From positions 62,001 through 126,000 of the forward strand of contig CAVRUN010000007.1 in assembly GCA_963724435.1 (NCBI GenBank): a stretch of DNA of 64,000 bases, read 5' to 3'. Positions 42,963 through 51,534 of the stretch are shown piece by piece. The notes under the pieces were generated by a model. It saw nothing but the letters and a program-made list of their open reading frames with translations. It did no database searches and was not told the origin of the DNA. How positions within the stretch are numbered: position 1 is the first letter of the stretch; the number at the start of each line of letters is the position of its first letter. A program made the position numbers and the translations under genes. The stretch is from AP-15 sp963724435. Lineage in GTDB: Bacteria > Pseudomonadota > Alphaproteobacteria > ATCC43930 > CGMCC-115725.

Positions 42963-43870
42963 GCGTTGTTCTTCTCGACAAGGTGACGGCGCGGCCGGCG
43001 TCGGTCACCGCAGTCAAGGCAAAAAATTACCGGCTCCACCGGATCTTGACCGAGATCGCCTGCCTCGCTCTTGCCGCGGTGCTCGTCGTGTGGACGTTGG
43101 CGCCGATCTACAACATGGTGATGGTCGCACTGCAGTCGCACAACGACGTCTTCACCAACGACATCTGGCCCAAGCAGCCGTCCGCCTACAGCTTTTGGAT
43201 CGTCATCACCGAAGGCTATTGGTATCTTGAGTATTTCTGGCATCAATTTGGCAACAGCCTCTACATCGGCGTGATGACGGTGTTCTTCACCTTATTCATC
43301 GGGTCGATGGTGAGCTTTTCGGTCAGCCGGATGCGTCTGCGCAACGGTTGGCTCCTCACCAATGCCGCCCTGTTGACCTACGTTATCCCGGCCTCGTTTC
43401 TAGCAATTCCGCTGTACCGGATCATGCAGGGCTATGGCCTCGGCAACAATGTCTGGTCGATCATCGCGGTCGAGGTGACCTTTGCGACGCCCTACGCGAT
43501 CTTCATCTTCCAGCAATATGGTCGGAGCATTCCGATCGAGCTCGATGAGGCGGCGCGGGTCGATGGCGCGTCACCCTGGCAGGTCTATTTCAAGATCTAT
43601 CTGCCGATGATGGCGCCGGCTTTGGTCGCGGTCGGGACCTATGCTCTACTGCTGGCGTGGAACGAATACCTCTATCAATTCCTGCTGCTCTCGAACAAAC
43701 GCAGCATGACCGTGCCGGTGGCATTGGCCCAGTTCCTGAATAGCGACGAGTCGCCGTGGAATTATATGATGGCGACCGCGATCATATATGCGATCCCGCC
43801 CGTGGTGATCTATTACCTGTTCCGCGGCCGCATGACCTCCGGTCTGACCATGGGCGGCGTCAAAGGCTAG
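42959..43870 (+). CDS. ABC transporter permease, MalG/UgpE-type
   Basis: A 303-residue inner-membrane subunit. 'LTEIACLALAAVLVVWTLAPIYNMVMVALQS' is its first helix. The EAA loop 'ELDEAARVDGASPWQVYFKIYLPMMAPALVA' matches MalG-type subunits, and it ends 'YYLFRGRMTSGLTMGGVKG', the usual MalG tail. The start overlaps the MalF-type gene by ATGA, so translation is coupled. It closes the array; a stem-loop follows 11 bp after the stop. Confidence 0.93.
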   Translation: MSVVLLDKVTARPASVTAVKAKNYRLHRILTEIACLALAAVLVVWTLAPIYNMVMVALQSHNDVFTNDIWPKQPSAYSFWIVITEGYWYLEYFWHQFGNSLYIGVMTVFFTLFIGSMVSFSVSRMRLRNGWLLTNAALLTYVIPASFLAIPLYRIMQGYGLGNNVWSIIAVEVTFATPYAIFIFQQYGRSIPIELDEAARVDGASPWQVYFKIYLPMMAPALVAVGTYALLLAWNEYLYQFLLLSNKRSMTVPVALAQFLNSDESPWNYMMATAIIYAIPPVVIYYLFRGRMTSGLTMGGVKG

Positions 43871-43881
43871 GCGGGTGCCTG

Positions 43882-43906
43882 GGGTGGGCGCCGTAGGCTC
43901 CCACCC
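43882..43906 (+). terminator. Stem-loop after the permease genes
   Basis: GGGTGGG (43882-43888) pairs with CCCACCC (43900-43906) around an 11-nt loop, just beyond the last gene of the array and before a convergent operon. It could end transcription from either side; the T-run is missing. Confidence 0.5.
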
Positions 43907-43926
43907 GTTCGTCTATCCGGTGGCGC

Positions 43927-44448
43927 CTATTCCTGTGGGTAGCGCCATATCCTCTCCGGCTGGGTCGCCGTCTCGTCGATCGTCCATTGCGGCAGCGCCA
44001 ATCCCAGGCCGACATCGCTGAATACCATTCGCACGCGCGTACCGATGCCGACTTGGCGGACCATTTCGGGGGGCGCCAGCTGGCCGTCTGCCGTGGTTAA
44101 GTTACCGGCGACGCGCAATGCTTCATCGATGCTCGGCTCGCCTTTCTGCGTGTCGAGGTCGACCAACAGGATCAGGTAAGGGGTCTTGCCGCGAAACGCC
44201 GGCTGGATCGCATGGTGCACCTCGCTGTACGAATGCACGGCGCCCTTGCCCTCGACCCTCTTCCAGGTAGATTCAAGGCTCATGCACCACGGACAGGCGG
44301 TCGTCGGCGGATAACGCAGCCGGCTGCATTGATTGCACGCTTGCAGGTGAAAATCGTGCTCCGCGCAATGGCGGAAATATTCGAGGTTCTCGACATCAAG
44401 ATCATCGATCGTCAGGCCCATGCCCATATATTCACCGCGAACTGGCAT
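43927..44448 (-). CDS. Zn-ribbon and OB-fold protein (DUF35 family)
   Basis: A 173-residue protein. Residues ~30-55 are a zinc ribbon with two Cys-x2-Cys pairs ('CNQCSRLRYPPTTACPWC'). The remainder ('KGAVHSYSEVHHAIQPAF...PYLILLVDLD', 'GTRVRMVFSDV') is the OB-fold half. DUF35 proteins form complexes with thiolase-like enzymes, for example in steroid side-chain cleavage (Ltp2-ChsH2) or acyl-CoA ligation. Here the partner is clear: a thiolase-like gene lies 106 bp upstream on the same strand. The 92-bp spacer between the two carries an imperfect CCAGAG...CTCTGG palindrome. Confidence 0.88.
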   Translation of the reverse strand: MPVRGEYMGMGLTIDDLDVENLEYFRHCAEHDFHLQACNQCSRLRYPPTTACPWCMSLESTWKRVEGKGAVHSYSEVHHAIQPAFRGKTPYLILLVDLDTQKGEPSIDEALRVAGNLTTADGQLAPPEMVRQVGIGTRVRMVFSDVGLGLALPQWTIDETATQPERIWRYPQE

Positions 44449-44554
44449 TTTCTTCCCCTTTGAATTGGCTCCTCTGGCGTCGCTCGGCGAAAGCGGGGCC
44501 CAGAGCTAGCGGCGAAGCACTCTCTGGGTTCTCACGTGGCGGGAACGAAGCTTG

Positions 44555-45814
44555 CTAACCGCGACGCATGACCATCGACGATGCGGTCGCCGGATTGGCC
44601 CAGCCGAGATTGGCGCTGACCTCGACATTACGTACTTGTCGGCAGCCGCCTTCACTGTAGTCGAAGGTGTGCTGGCGCTTGCCGTCGGCGCCGATCGGGC
44701 AGGAATCGTCGGCGTCGTGGCGCAACTGACGAGTGTTTTCGATAACCATGTTCATGCCGTGCGTATAGCCCTCGCACAGATGCCCACCACTAGTGTTGTT
44801 AGGTCGCCGGCCGCCGAGTTGGATCGCGCCGCTGGAGACGTATTCGCCACCCTCGCCCTTTTTGCAGAAACCGTAATCCTCGAGTTGCAGCATCGTCGTA
44901 AAGGTGAAGGCGTCGTAGGAGCCGGTCACGTCGACGTCTTCCGGTCCGAGCCCGGCATTGGGCCACAGGATCTGGCGCGCATAGTAGCCCGCGACGGTCG
45001 AGATCGGCCCGTGCTGGTAATGCATGTCGAGCCGCGGCTTCGAACAGCGCCCGACCACCCCGCGGATCAGCACCAAAGGCTGCTTCATGTCGCGGGCGCG
45101 CTCGGCGCTGGTGACGATGACGCAGGTGGCGTTGTCGGTCTCGACGCAGCAATCGAGCAGATGTAACGGCTTGCAGATAAACCGGCTCGATAGTACGTCA
45201 TCGATTGTGTAGCGTTTCTTGTAATACGCCTTCGGGTTGTTCGAGGCGTGATGGCTATGCGCCACCTTGACCGCGGCGAGCTGCTCGGGCCGTGTGCCGT
45301 AATCATGCATATGGCGCATAAAGGTCGGCGCGAAGCTCTGCCCGGCGCTCTGCCAGCCGTAAGCGCGATTGTGCAGCATGTCGCCCCCGACCGGTGCCGC
45401 CGAACGCGCACCGGTGCCGCCGATACGCACCTGGGAATAGCCGTTCATCGAGCGAAAGATTGCCACCGTCTTGCAGCAGCCAGCCTCGATCAGCCCGATC
45501 GCAATGCCGACCAATGCCTCGGTCGATGAGCCGCCGCCGACCACATCCATATAGAAGTTGAGGCGGATGCCGAGATCACCGGCGATAAAGGTAGCCGAAG
45601 TCGAGTCCCCGCCCGAATACGACAACATGCCATCGACATCGGCAGCCTTCAGCCCGGCGTCGAGGATCGCGTTTCGGACGGCCCAAGTCCCCAGCGCCCG
45701 GGTCGTCTTGCCCGAGCCGCGGGTGTAGGTCGTCTCCCCAACACCGGCGATCGCATATTTGTCGCGCAGATATTTGGGTGTCGTGGCGTCTACTTCCGCC
45801 CTTGGTAACGGCAT
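44555..45814 (-). CDS. Thiolase-like protein (acetyl-CoA acetyltransferase / lipid-transfer type)
   Basis: A 419-residue thiolase-fold protein. 'YAIAGVGETTYTRGSGKTTRALGTWAVRNAILDAGLKAADVDGMLSY' is the usual start of SCP2-type thiolases. 'FYMDVVGGGSSTEALVGIAIGLIEAGCCKTVAIF' is the dyad loop, with Gly-Ser where classical thiolases carry the nucleophilic Cys, as in lipid-transfer-type members. 'NTSGGHLCEGYTHGMNMV' holds the His-containing active-site loop. Such proteins usually act as aldolases (retro-Claisen) with a DUF35 partner, which follows it here. It lies 160 bp downstream of the amidohydrolase gene. Confidence 0.88.
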   Translation of the reverse strand: MPLPRAEVDATTPKYLRDKYAIAGVGETTYTRGSGKTTRALGTWAVRNAILDAGLKAADVDGMLSYSGGDSTSATFIAGDLGIRLNFYMDVVGGGSSTEALVGIAIGLIEAGCCKTVAIFRSMNGYSQVRIGGTGARSAAPVGGDMLHNRAYGWQSAGQSFAPTFMRHMHDYGTRPEQLAAVKVAHSHHASNNPKAYYKKRYTIDDVLSSRFICKPLHLLDCCVETDNATCVIVTSAERARDMKQPLVLIRGVVGRCSKPRLDMHYQHGPISTVAGYYARQILWPNAGLGPEDVDVTGSYDAFTFTTMLQLEDYGFCKKGEGGEYVSSGAIQLGGRRPNNTSGGHLCEGYTHGMNMVIENTRQLRHDADDSCPIGADGKRQHTFDYSEGGCRQVRNVEVSANLGWANPATASSMVMRRG

Positions 45815-45974
45815 CGGCTTTTCTCCCTTATTTCCGCAGCTCCGTGGCTCTCGGCGCTACCCTCACCCGCTTGCTGCGCGCGGCGCCTCTTTCCCGTGGT
45901 GAAGGAGAGGGACCCGGCCCAAACAGCCCGCTCCGGACCTAAGCCGGCGGCCGGGCGGGATGAGCGCAACTGAT

Positions 45975-47018
45975 TTAGAGCGGTAGATGGTAGGCTTTGG
46001 TTGCCGCACCGCTAAACAATGCGGTCTTTTCGCTAGCGGAGCAGCCGGCGGCGATGCGTTTGAACGCGTTCCACATGACGGAATAGCTGCACATCCCCTT
46101 GTCTACCGGGAAGTTGCTCTCGAACATCGAGCGTTCCGGGCCAAAAGCCGCGATGCAGGTCTCGATGTAAGGCCGCCACGCCTTTTCCAGATCCTGCGAG
46201 GATGGAGGCATGTTCTTCTCGAAAAATGTAAAGCCCGACAGCTTCATGCCGAGCCCGCCCAGCTTGACATAAGTGTTTGGCGAAGCCGCAGCGACGTCGC
46301 CAATCGACTTTTTCCACGCGGCAAACGCTTCCTCGCGCTTGCCGGCATAGGGCCCGATCGCGAGCGGCCCGCCGACATGGTTGAGGACGATCGTCGCCTG
46401 CGGAAAAGCTCGGGCGAGGTCGGTCACATCGTCGAGCTGGGTCTGGAACAGCCATGCGTCAAAGCTGAGCCCCAGCGCCGCCAACCCGGCAAACCCCTCG
46501 CGGAATTTCGCATCACGATAAAGACCTTGCGGCGCACCCGAGCAGTAGATTTGCAGGCTCGGATCGTCGTGCCAGGTAGCGCCGTTGCGGATGCCCTTAA
46601 AGCGCCCGCCAGAGGTCGCGACGTGCTGTTCGAGGATACCCTTGGCCCGGCTGCCGATCCGCAGGTCGACATTGCCGATAATGCCGGCGATGCAGCGTGT
46701 GGCGCCGTATTTGCCTGACGCGCTCATCGCCGCGATGCCGTTGACGAATTCAGTCTCGCCGAGCGATTTCTGCTCTTGCGGGCCGTCGGCGCGGTACATC
46801 TCGCGGCATTCTTCAAAGCATGTGGCGACGACATTGTGGCCGCTGCCGACGTCGGCGAGCAGATCCTCGAACAAATAGCGGTTGCCGGGCCGGTCCCACA
46901 TGTGATGGTGCGGATCGACGATCGGCAGTTGCGGCTCGATCGCTTCCTCCTGGCGCTTGGCGAGCCAGACGGGTCTCACCGGCGCGTGACGGCCGGGCGG
47001 AATCGCAGATTGCGGCAC
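45975..47018 (-). CDS. Amidohydrolase family protein (TIM-barrel, amidohydrolase_2)
   Basis: A 347-residue TIM-barrel hydrolase. 'LPIVDPHHHMWDRPGNRYLFEDLL' carries the His-x-His metal pair after strand 1. 'ATIVLNHVGGP' holds the later His, and 'GPERSMFESNFPVDKG' the Asp region. The family includes 2-pyrone-4,6-dicarboxylate lactonase and amidohydrolases of dicarboxylate or lactone substrates. It is the first gene of the minus-strand set amidohydrolase-thiolase-DUF35 that faces the binding-protein array, so one role could be hydrolysis of the lactone or amide form of an imported compound (inference). Confidence 0.88.
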   Translation of the reverse strand: MPQSAIPPGRHAPVRPVWLAKRQEEAIEPQLPIVDPHHHMWDRPGNRYLFEDLLADVGSGHNVVATCFEECREMYRADGPQEQKSLGETEFVNGIAAMSASGKYGATRCIAGIIGNVDLRIGSRAKGILEQHVATSGGRFKGIRNGATWHDDPSLQIYCSGAPQGLYRDAKFREGFAGLAALGLSFDAWLFQTQLDDVTDLARAFPQATIVLNHVGGPLAIGPYAGKREEAFAAWKKSIGDVAAASPNTYVKLGGLGMKLSGFTFFEKNMPPSSQDLEKAWRPYIETCIAAFGPERSMFESNFPVDKGMCSYSVMWNAFKRIAAGCSASEKTALFSGAATKAYHLPL

Positions 47019-47219
47019 GGGGCAGTCCTCCCAAGTTTGTTTGCTAGAGTAAACCGGAATTGCCGGAACTGCTGAATCTTTTGCTCAGGTCCGCTGATAG
47101 AGAATGCTATTGCAAGGCGTCCATCGGCCGTGCGGATAATCCCGATCAAGTCTGCTGTGAGCTTATCGCAACGCGGTCGCTTTGGCGGTTCTTGATCGCC
47201 GAAAGTCGCTGGAGCGGCA

Positions 47220-47753
47220 TCACAGCAGGCCGAGGCCGCCGAGAGCGGCGCCGGTGAGAAGCATCCACATCGGGTTGAGCCGTGTCGCGAGCATGATCGC
47301 AGCCGCGGCGATCGTCAGGGCGGCGCTGCGCCATCCGGTGTCGGCCGCGCGCGCCATTACGACGCCGCTGGCGATGACGATCCCCATCGTAACCGGCACC
47401 AGGCCGAGACGCACAATGCGCTGCCATGGCGCGTCACGGAACCGGTCCCACAGCCGATAGGCAGTGAAGTAGATCGCGCAAGGCGGCCCGAAAGTCGCAA
47501 ACGCACTCGCCACGACGCCGGGAAATCCCCACACCTTCCACCCGACAAAACTCATCATCAGGATCATATTCGGCCCGGGGATCGATTGGGCGATCGCAAA
47601 AAAATCGGCAAACTCCTGATCGCTCATCCAGCGATGAGTAGCGACGACAAAGTTACGGACATCCGGGAGGACGGTCGGGAATCCGCCAAAGCTGATCGAC
47701 GATACCAGAGCAAGATGCGCGGTCAGCTCGAGCGGGGCGGAAGGACTGCTCAC
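47220..47753 (-). CDS. Chromate transporter, CHR monodomain subunit 2
   Basis: A 177-residue membrane protein of the chromate ion transporter family. 'VSSISFGGFPTVLPDVRNFVVATHRWMSDQEFADFFAIAQSIPGPNMILMMSFVGWKVWGFPG' is the CHR hallmark, including S-I-P-G-P-N. About five helices follow. The open frame continues far upstream, but homology begins at the GTG at 47753, whose GTGA overlaps the stop of the neighbouring CHR gene; translation is therefore coupled. Short CHR proteins work as a pair, which is what is seen here. Confidence 0.88.
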   Translation of the reverse strand: MSSPSAPLELTAHLALVSSISFGGFPTVLPDVRNFVVATHRWMSDQEFADFFAIAQSIPGPNMILMMSFVGWKVWGFPGVVASAFATFGPPCAIYFTAYRLWDRFRDAPWQRIVRLGLVPVTMGIVIASGVVMARAADTGWRSAALTIAAAAIMLATRLNPMWMLLTGAALGGLGLL

Positions 47754-48328
47754 CGCGTCCTCGCGCCTTCGATGCACGCCACGGCGATGCTGAGCGGCAC
47801 CAGGCTGAACAGGACGATCAAAAGCGGCAATCTGCCGAAAATGATAAGCACGAAGGCGAGCGCCGCAAAACCCAGGGCCGCCGGGCGACGGCGATATGGC
47901 ACCAGCAGCCTGAGTCCGGTGGCGATCAGCAGCCCGGCGGCGGTCGCGGCGATCCCTCCGAGGACGTTCCTGAGAACCGTCAGGTGAGCGAACTGAAGAT
48001 ATAAGAGGCCGAGCGAGAGCCCGACCGCCCACGGGATCACCAGGAAGCCGGCAAGCGCTGCGATGGTTCCGACTCCACCCCGCAGCCTTGCCCCGACGCA
48101 GACCGCGATACCGACGATATTCGGCCCCGGCATAAACTGGCAAAGGCTGACGATGTCGGCAAAGTCCGCGTCCGATATCCAGCGGCGGTTTTCGACAGCG
48201 ATGCGGCGCGCCCAGACAATACCGCCACCACCGCCGACACCGCACGTCGAGACGACGAGGAACGCAGTGAAAAGCGCCGCGAGAGAAACGGGTTGCTCGA
48301 CGTCCCGCTGTTGCGCCGCTTCAGTCAT
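47750..48328 (-). CDS. Chromate transporter, CHR monodomain subunit 1
   Basis: A 192-residue membrane protein, the N-terminal-type partner of the preceding gene. 'LFTAFLVVSTCGVGGGGGIVWARRIAVENRRWISDADFADIVSLCQFMPGPNIVGIAVCVGARLRGGVG' shows the CHR motif (F-M-P-G-P-N). I start it at the ATG at 48328 where homology begins; the upstream part of the frame (to 48715) is antisense to the NHL protein gene. Transport of chromate is the family label, but sulphate-like anions are possible. The 149 bp between it and the NHL gene hold no clear feature. Confidence 0.87.
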   Translation of the reverse strand: MTEAAQQRDVEQPVSLAALFTAFLVVSTCGVGGGGGIVWARRIAVENRRWISDADFADIVSLCQFMPGPNIVGIAVCVGARLRGGVGTIAALAGFLVIPWAVGLSLGLLYLQFAHLTVLRNVLGGIAATAAGLLIATGLRLLVPYRRRPAALGFAALAFVLIIFGRLPLLIVLFSLVPLSIAVACIEGARTR

Positions 48329-48477
48329 TCCCCGTCGTTCCGCCTCGCAGGGGCATCCGGGGCGCCTTAATAAATCCGCTCGCCCGAGCGATACAGGGGC
48401 GCCGTGGGTCGCGTAGCGTCCGCCGCCCCGGGGTACGCTATCCGAGGCGGCGAACCGCTGTGCCTGTAGGACGCGGC

Positions 48478-49350
48478 TCAGCTCTTGCGCACGTATTTGT
48501 CGACGCTGCGGTCCTGGGTCAGCCCGGCATAGATGTCCCCGTGCGAGTTGACGCCGATACCGTGGACGTGACGGCTCTGCATCCGCGCGAGCACATTTCC
48601 TTGTCGATCGCGGACGCAGACATAGGCGGGGTTGCCGCTGTCTTCCTGTTCGGCAATGTAGAAGTTGCCGTCCTTGCCGCGGCTGATGTCGTTTGGGCCG
48701 CCCATACCCGTCCACTGGCCGAGAAACTCGCCATCGGGCGTAAAGATTTGGATGCGCTTGTTCGACCGGTCAGCGACGTAGAGCTTACCGTCATCATCGA
48801 CGGCGATGCTGTGCGGCAGGTGAAACTGACCCTCGCCATGGCCCGGCGTACCCCACGATTTGACGAGCCGGCCATCTGAGGTAAAGCGATGAACGCGGGC
48901 GTTGCGGTAACCGTCGGTCACGTAGATGTCGCCATTGGGGTGGGGCAACATCTCTGTCGGGTGATTAAACGGTTCGGCGGCGCGCTCGACAAGCCAATTG
49001 GCGACATTGCCGGTGTCCGAGTGGACCCCGCGCTTGCCGAGTTCCATCAACGGCTTGCCTTCCAAGGTGAACGACTTCGCAACCGAGTTGGAGCGATCGG
49101 TAGTGTAGACGGTGTCGCCGACAATTTTCAGACCATGCGGATCGGTGACCTCACCAGTCCCCCAGGCGCCGAGATATTTCCCCTCGCGATCGAACACCAC
49201 CACAGGCGGGTCCTTGCGCTGGAACACGTAGATGCGGTCCTGCGCGTCCGCCGCCACGCGGCTGACCAGCCCAAAGGTTTGTCCGGCGGGCAGTTTGAAA
49301 AAATCCTGGATCAGCTCATAGGTGTATTCGCCAGAGCCCATTTGTGCCAT
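48478..49350 (-). CDS. NHL-repeat six-bladed beta-propeller protein
   Basis: A 290-residue protein made of NHL blades: 'VSRVAADAQDRIYVFQRKDPPVVVFDREGKYLGAWG', 'DPHGLKIVGDTVYTTDRSNSVAKSFTLEGK', 'HPTEMLPHPNGDIYVTDGYRNARVHRFTSDGRLVKSWG', 'LPHSIAVDDDGKLYVADRSNKRIQIFTPDGEFLGQW' and two further blades. The start at 49350 follows GGGAGGA in a clear ribosome-binding site. This architecture is shared with peptidyl-alpha-hydroxyglycine lyases, but no catalytic His triad is obvious. No signal peptide is visible in the chosen start. The function is unknown. Confidence 0.8.
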   Translation of the reverse strand: MAQMGSGEYTYELIQDFFKLPAGQTFGLVSRVAADAQDRIYVFQRKDPPVVVFDREGKYLGAWGTGEVTDPHGLKIVGDTVYTTDRSNSVAKSFTLEGKPLMELGKRGVHSDTGNVANWLVERAAEPFNHPTEMLPHPNGDIYVTDGYRNARVHRFTSDGRLVKSWGTPGHGEGQFHLPHSIAVDDDGKLYVADRSNKRIQIFTPDGEFLGQWTGMGGPNDISRGKDGNFYIAEQEDSGNPAYVCVRDRQGNVLARMQSRHVHGIGVNSHGDIYAGLTQDRSVDKYVRKS

Positions 49351-49702
49351 CGTTTTTCCTCCCGAAAATTGAGTGCGAGTATCTGCTGCCGCTTGCGTCG
49401 GCGTGATGCCGATCCAGAATAGGGCTTTATTGCCGAGATCGATATCGCGCTTGTGCATGTCATCCGAAATTGCCGGCTTGACGCCGAAGCCGCGACCAAA
49501 GCCGATAGTTTCCGCAGCGCTCGGATGATGGGTGAGTTATGGAAGCCCTCGTCCTGATGCTGCGCTCCACCGCCAAGGGTAAGGTCATCTGACATATCGA
49601 AAAAGACGCACGTGTTCTTGAGTTGGGATGTGCAATCTCGCGGCGGACCAAAGCAATGGTTCTCAGAAGGCCTTCGTCGTGGCGGGTGCATCGGAAGCTG
49701 AA
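49351..49702. other. Intergenic region without a recognised gene
   Basis: A 352-bp divergent region between the NHL gene and the cysteine cluster gene. A minus-strand frame crossing ~49480-49590 would read 'MSDDLTLGGGAQHQDEGFHNSPIIRALRKLSALV', which looks protein-like but has no recognisable family or good ribosome-binding site; I do not call it a gene. Promoters of both flanking genes should lie here. Confidence 0.4.
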
Positions 49703-50077
49703 ATGAGCGAGCCAAAGCGCTTAGTGGGCCGCACCAAACGCGACTTTCTCGATGCCTGGTGGCGCGGCGAGGCCGGGCCGGTCCCGTGCGGCGCATGTAA
49801 AGCTTGCTGTTATTATCCCGGCATTCCTGTCGACGAAAAGCGCAATCGACGACGCTTGCCCTACCTGCTCACGGAGCGGAACTCGGACGGTGAACTGGTG
49901 CTTAAACAGCGTTCTGATGGGGCCTGCATCCACCTTGGTGAGCACGGCTGCACCGTCTACGAGCACCGTCCCACAGTTTGCCGCAACTTCGATTGCCGCG
50001 CCTTTGCCGCGATGGGCATAGTCGAGCAGTGCGGCCCCAACCACCAAACTCCGGATTGGGAGTTCACCGGGCATTAG
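49703..50077 (+). CDS. YkgJ family cysteine cluster protein
   Basis: A 124-residue protein with the CxxCxxCC-type cluster: 'CGACKACCYYPGIPV' near residue 25 and 'CIHLGEHGCTVYEHRPTVCRNFDCRAF' in the C-terminal half. These Cys are thought to hold a zinc or iron-sulphur centre. The family (DUF, Fe-S oxidoreductase-like) lacks a firm function. The frame opens at 49628, but the ATG at 49703 with GGAAG 7-8 nt ahead begins the homology. It is divergent from the NHL gene. Confidence 0.83.
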   Translation: MSEPKRLVGRTKRDFLDAWWRGEAGPVPCGACKACCYYPGIPVDEKRNRRRLPYLLTERNSDGELVLKQRSDGACIHLGEHGCTVYEHRPTVCRNFDCRAFAAMGIVEQCGPNHQTPDWEFTGH

Positions 50078-50125
50078 TACCAAGAACCGCTTATCGGGCA
50101 CGAAGGAAGGAGCTAGCGAGGCGCG

Positions 50126-50308
50126 ATGCTCACGCAGGACACGCTCTCCGGCATTAACATATTGACCTTGGTGGGCCTTATCCTGACTGGGTTCGGCCTC
50201 ACTCTGCGGCGAATGGCAAATGCCGGTCTGCCGCTGTGCTTCGGGGTAATGGGCGTTGGGTCGGCTCTGGTGTTAGCTGGGCTGTACGCCAGCGGATGGC
50301 CGCATTAG
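50126..50308 (+). CDS. Small membrane protein
   Basis: A 60-residue protein with two hydrophobic helices ('INILTLVGLILTGFGLTL' and 'LPLCFGVMGVGSALVLAGLYASGW') joined by a basic turn (RRMANAG). Such short membrane proteins are common downstream of cysteine cluster genes, and no function is known. AAGGAAGGAG lies upstream of the ATG, so it is likely translated. It follows YkgJ by 48 bp on the same strand. Confidence 0.6.
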   Translation: MLTQDTLSGINILTLVGLILTGFGLTLRRMANAGLPLCFGVMGVGSALVLAGLYASGWPH

Positions 50309-50436
50309 GGCGTTAAAGCCGCTCATCGGTAACAAGAGGCAGGTGATTTCTAAATCCCACGAGCAGTTATATCTGTATTCGGCCGGCGCGCTCCAGAGCC
50401 GCGCGGGAGCGACGGAGAGACAAAGACTCGCCGCGC

Positions 50437-51058
50437 ATGCTTAATACGAAACATCGCTACGCGCTGCTTGGCCTCGCCCTGTCGAGTTTCTTCGCCCTGG
50501 TGCAGTTCCGCCTCATCATCATGCTGTAACGCTGGCGGTGATGGGCTACCTGGCTTGGCGGCTCGGCTGGCGCATTGGCGCCAATCTCGGCGCAGCCATG
50601 CTGGCGCTTTTTGTGTTTCTTCCTCTTGGCGCCGCCCTGGCTTTACGCCTGGGACTATCTCGACATTATCGTCTTTCTGGTGTTCGTCGACTTCGTTGTC
50701 GCTGGCAAATCCTGGCCATGGTTCGTCGGGCTCTTGGCGATCCGCATCTTCAGCCGGGAGACAGCGGCTTTCATCGCGGTCTGGATCATCATAGAGGCGC
50801 TGTCACGCTGGTATTTCGCGCGACGGCCTAGCGGAAGCGGGGAGAGCCTCGACCGCGCCATGCTGATCGCCGGGATCGTTTCGCTCGTGCTCAGCGCCGC
50901 AATCGTCGAGGGGGTTACCCGCGCCCTGCTTATCGAGGAGGTCGGGCCGAAGATCTTCAAGGATGAAGCTGGCGAAGGCGGCCAGATTTACGCCCTGCGC
51001 ATCGTCCAAAATTTTCACATCGCGATCGATTCACTCACCGTCTTTCAGTACCAAATAG
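50437..51058 (+). pseudogene. Integral membrane protein remnant with two frameshifts
   Basis: Three frame segments join into one hydrophobic protein: 50437-50529 ('MLNTKHRYALLGLALSSFFALVQFRLIIML'), ~50530-50630 ('VTLAVMGYLAWRLGWRIGANLGAAMLALFVFLPLG') and ~50615-51058 ('WLYAWDYLDIIVFLVFVDFVVAGKSWPWFVGLL...EGVTRALLIEEVG...IVQNFHIAIDSL'). Each join needs a 1-bp shift. After 51058 the sequence becomes MacB-like, so the end is lost. The family is not recognised. It is the first of four consecutive broken genes. Confidence 0.7.
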
Positions 51059-51530
51059 TAACAAGATGCGTTCGGCGCTGACGATGCTGGGCGTCTTTAT
51101 CGGCGTCGCCGCGCTGATCGTCGTGGTGGCAGTGGGCGACGGCGCGAGGGAGGCGGTCCGCAAGCAGATCGAGAGTCTCGGCACCAACATGGTTGTGATC
51201 CTGCCCGGGGCCGTCACGACGGGCGGCTTTACTGGCGGTGCCGGCTGTGCCAGCACGCTGACCGTTGCGGACGCGCGCGCGATCCGCAAAGACGACAACG
51301 CGGTCGCACAAATCGGATACCTGATCCGCCAGACAGGGCAGGTGCAGTTCGGCAGTCAGAACCGGACAACAATGGTTGAGGGAAGCAGCGTCCATTATCC
51401 CCTGATTACCAACTGGGACATTGCCGCAGGGCGAGGAATCACGGCCGACGACGAAAATAAGGCAGATCTTGTCGTTCTAATCGGCCAGACAGTGTACCGC
51501 CAGCTGTTCAGCCCTTTCGAGAATCCAGTC
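51059..51530 (+). pseudogene. MacB-like ABC transporter permease fragment
   Basis: The frame reads 'NKMRSALTMLGVFIGVAALIVVVAVGDGAREAVRKQIESLGTNMVVILPG', the first membrane helix and periplasmic start of MacB-type permeases, and 'LTVADARAIRKD', 'NWDIAAGRG' and 'GQTVYRQLFSPFENPVG'. It lacks the ATPase half, the rest of the periplasmic domain and the last three helices. Its 5' end joins the membrane protein remnant and its 3' end joins a cytochrome c remnant at about 51530-51540. This is debris of a deletion, not a working gene. Confidence 0.8.
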
Positions 51531-51534
51531 GGCG

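Noticed and set aside
47754..48245. N-terminal extension of the second chromate transporter frame
   Set aside because: Arg-rich antisense-like sequence over the partner CHR gene; homology starts at the GTGA overlap at 47753.
48329..48715. N-terminal extension of the first chromate transporter frame
   Set aside because: It runs over the NHL gene and is low-complexity; the ATG at 48328 begins the CHR domain.
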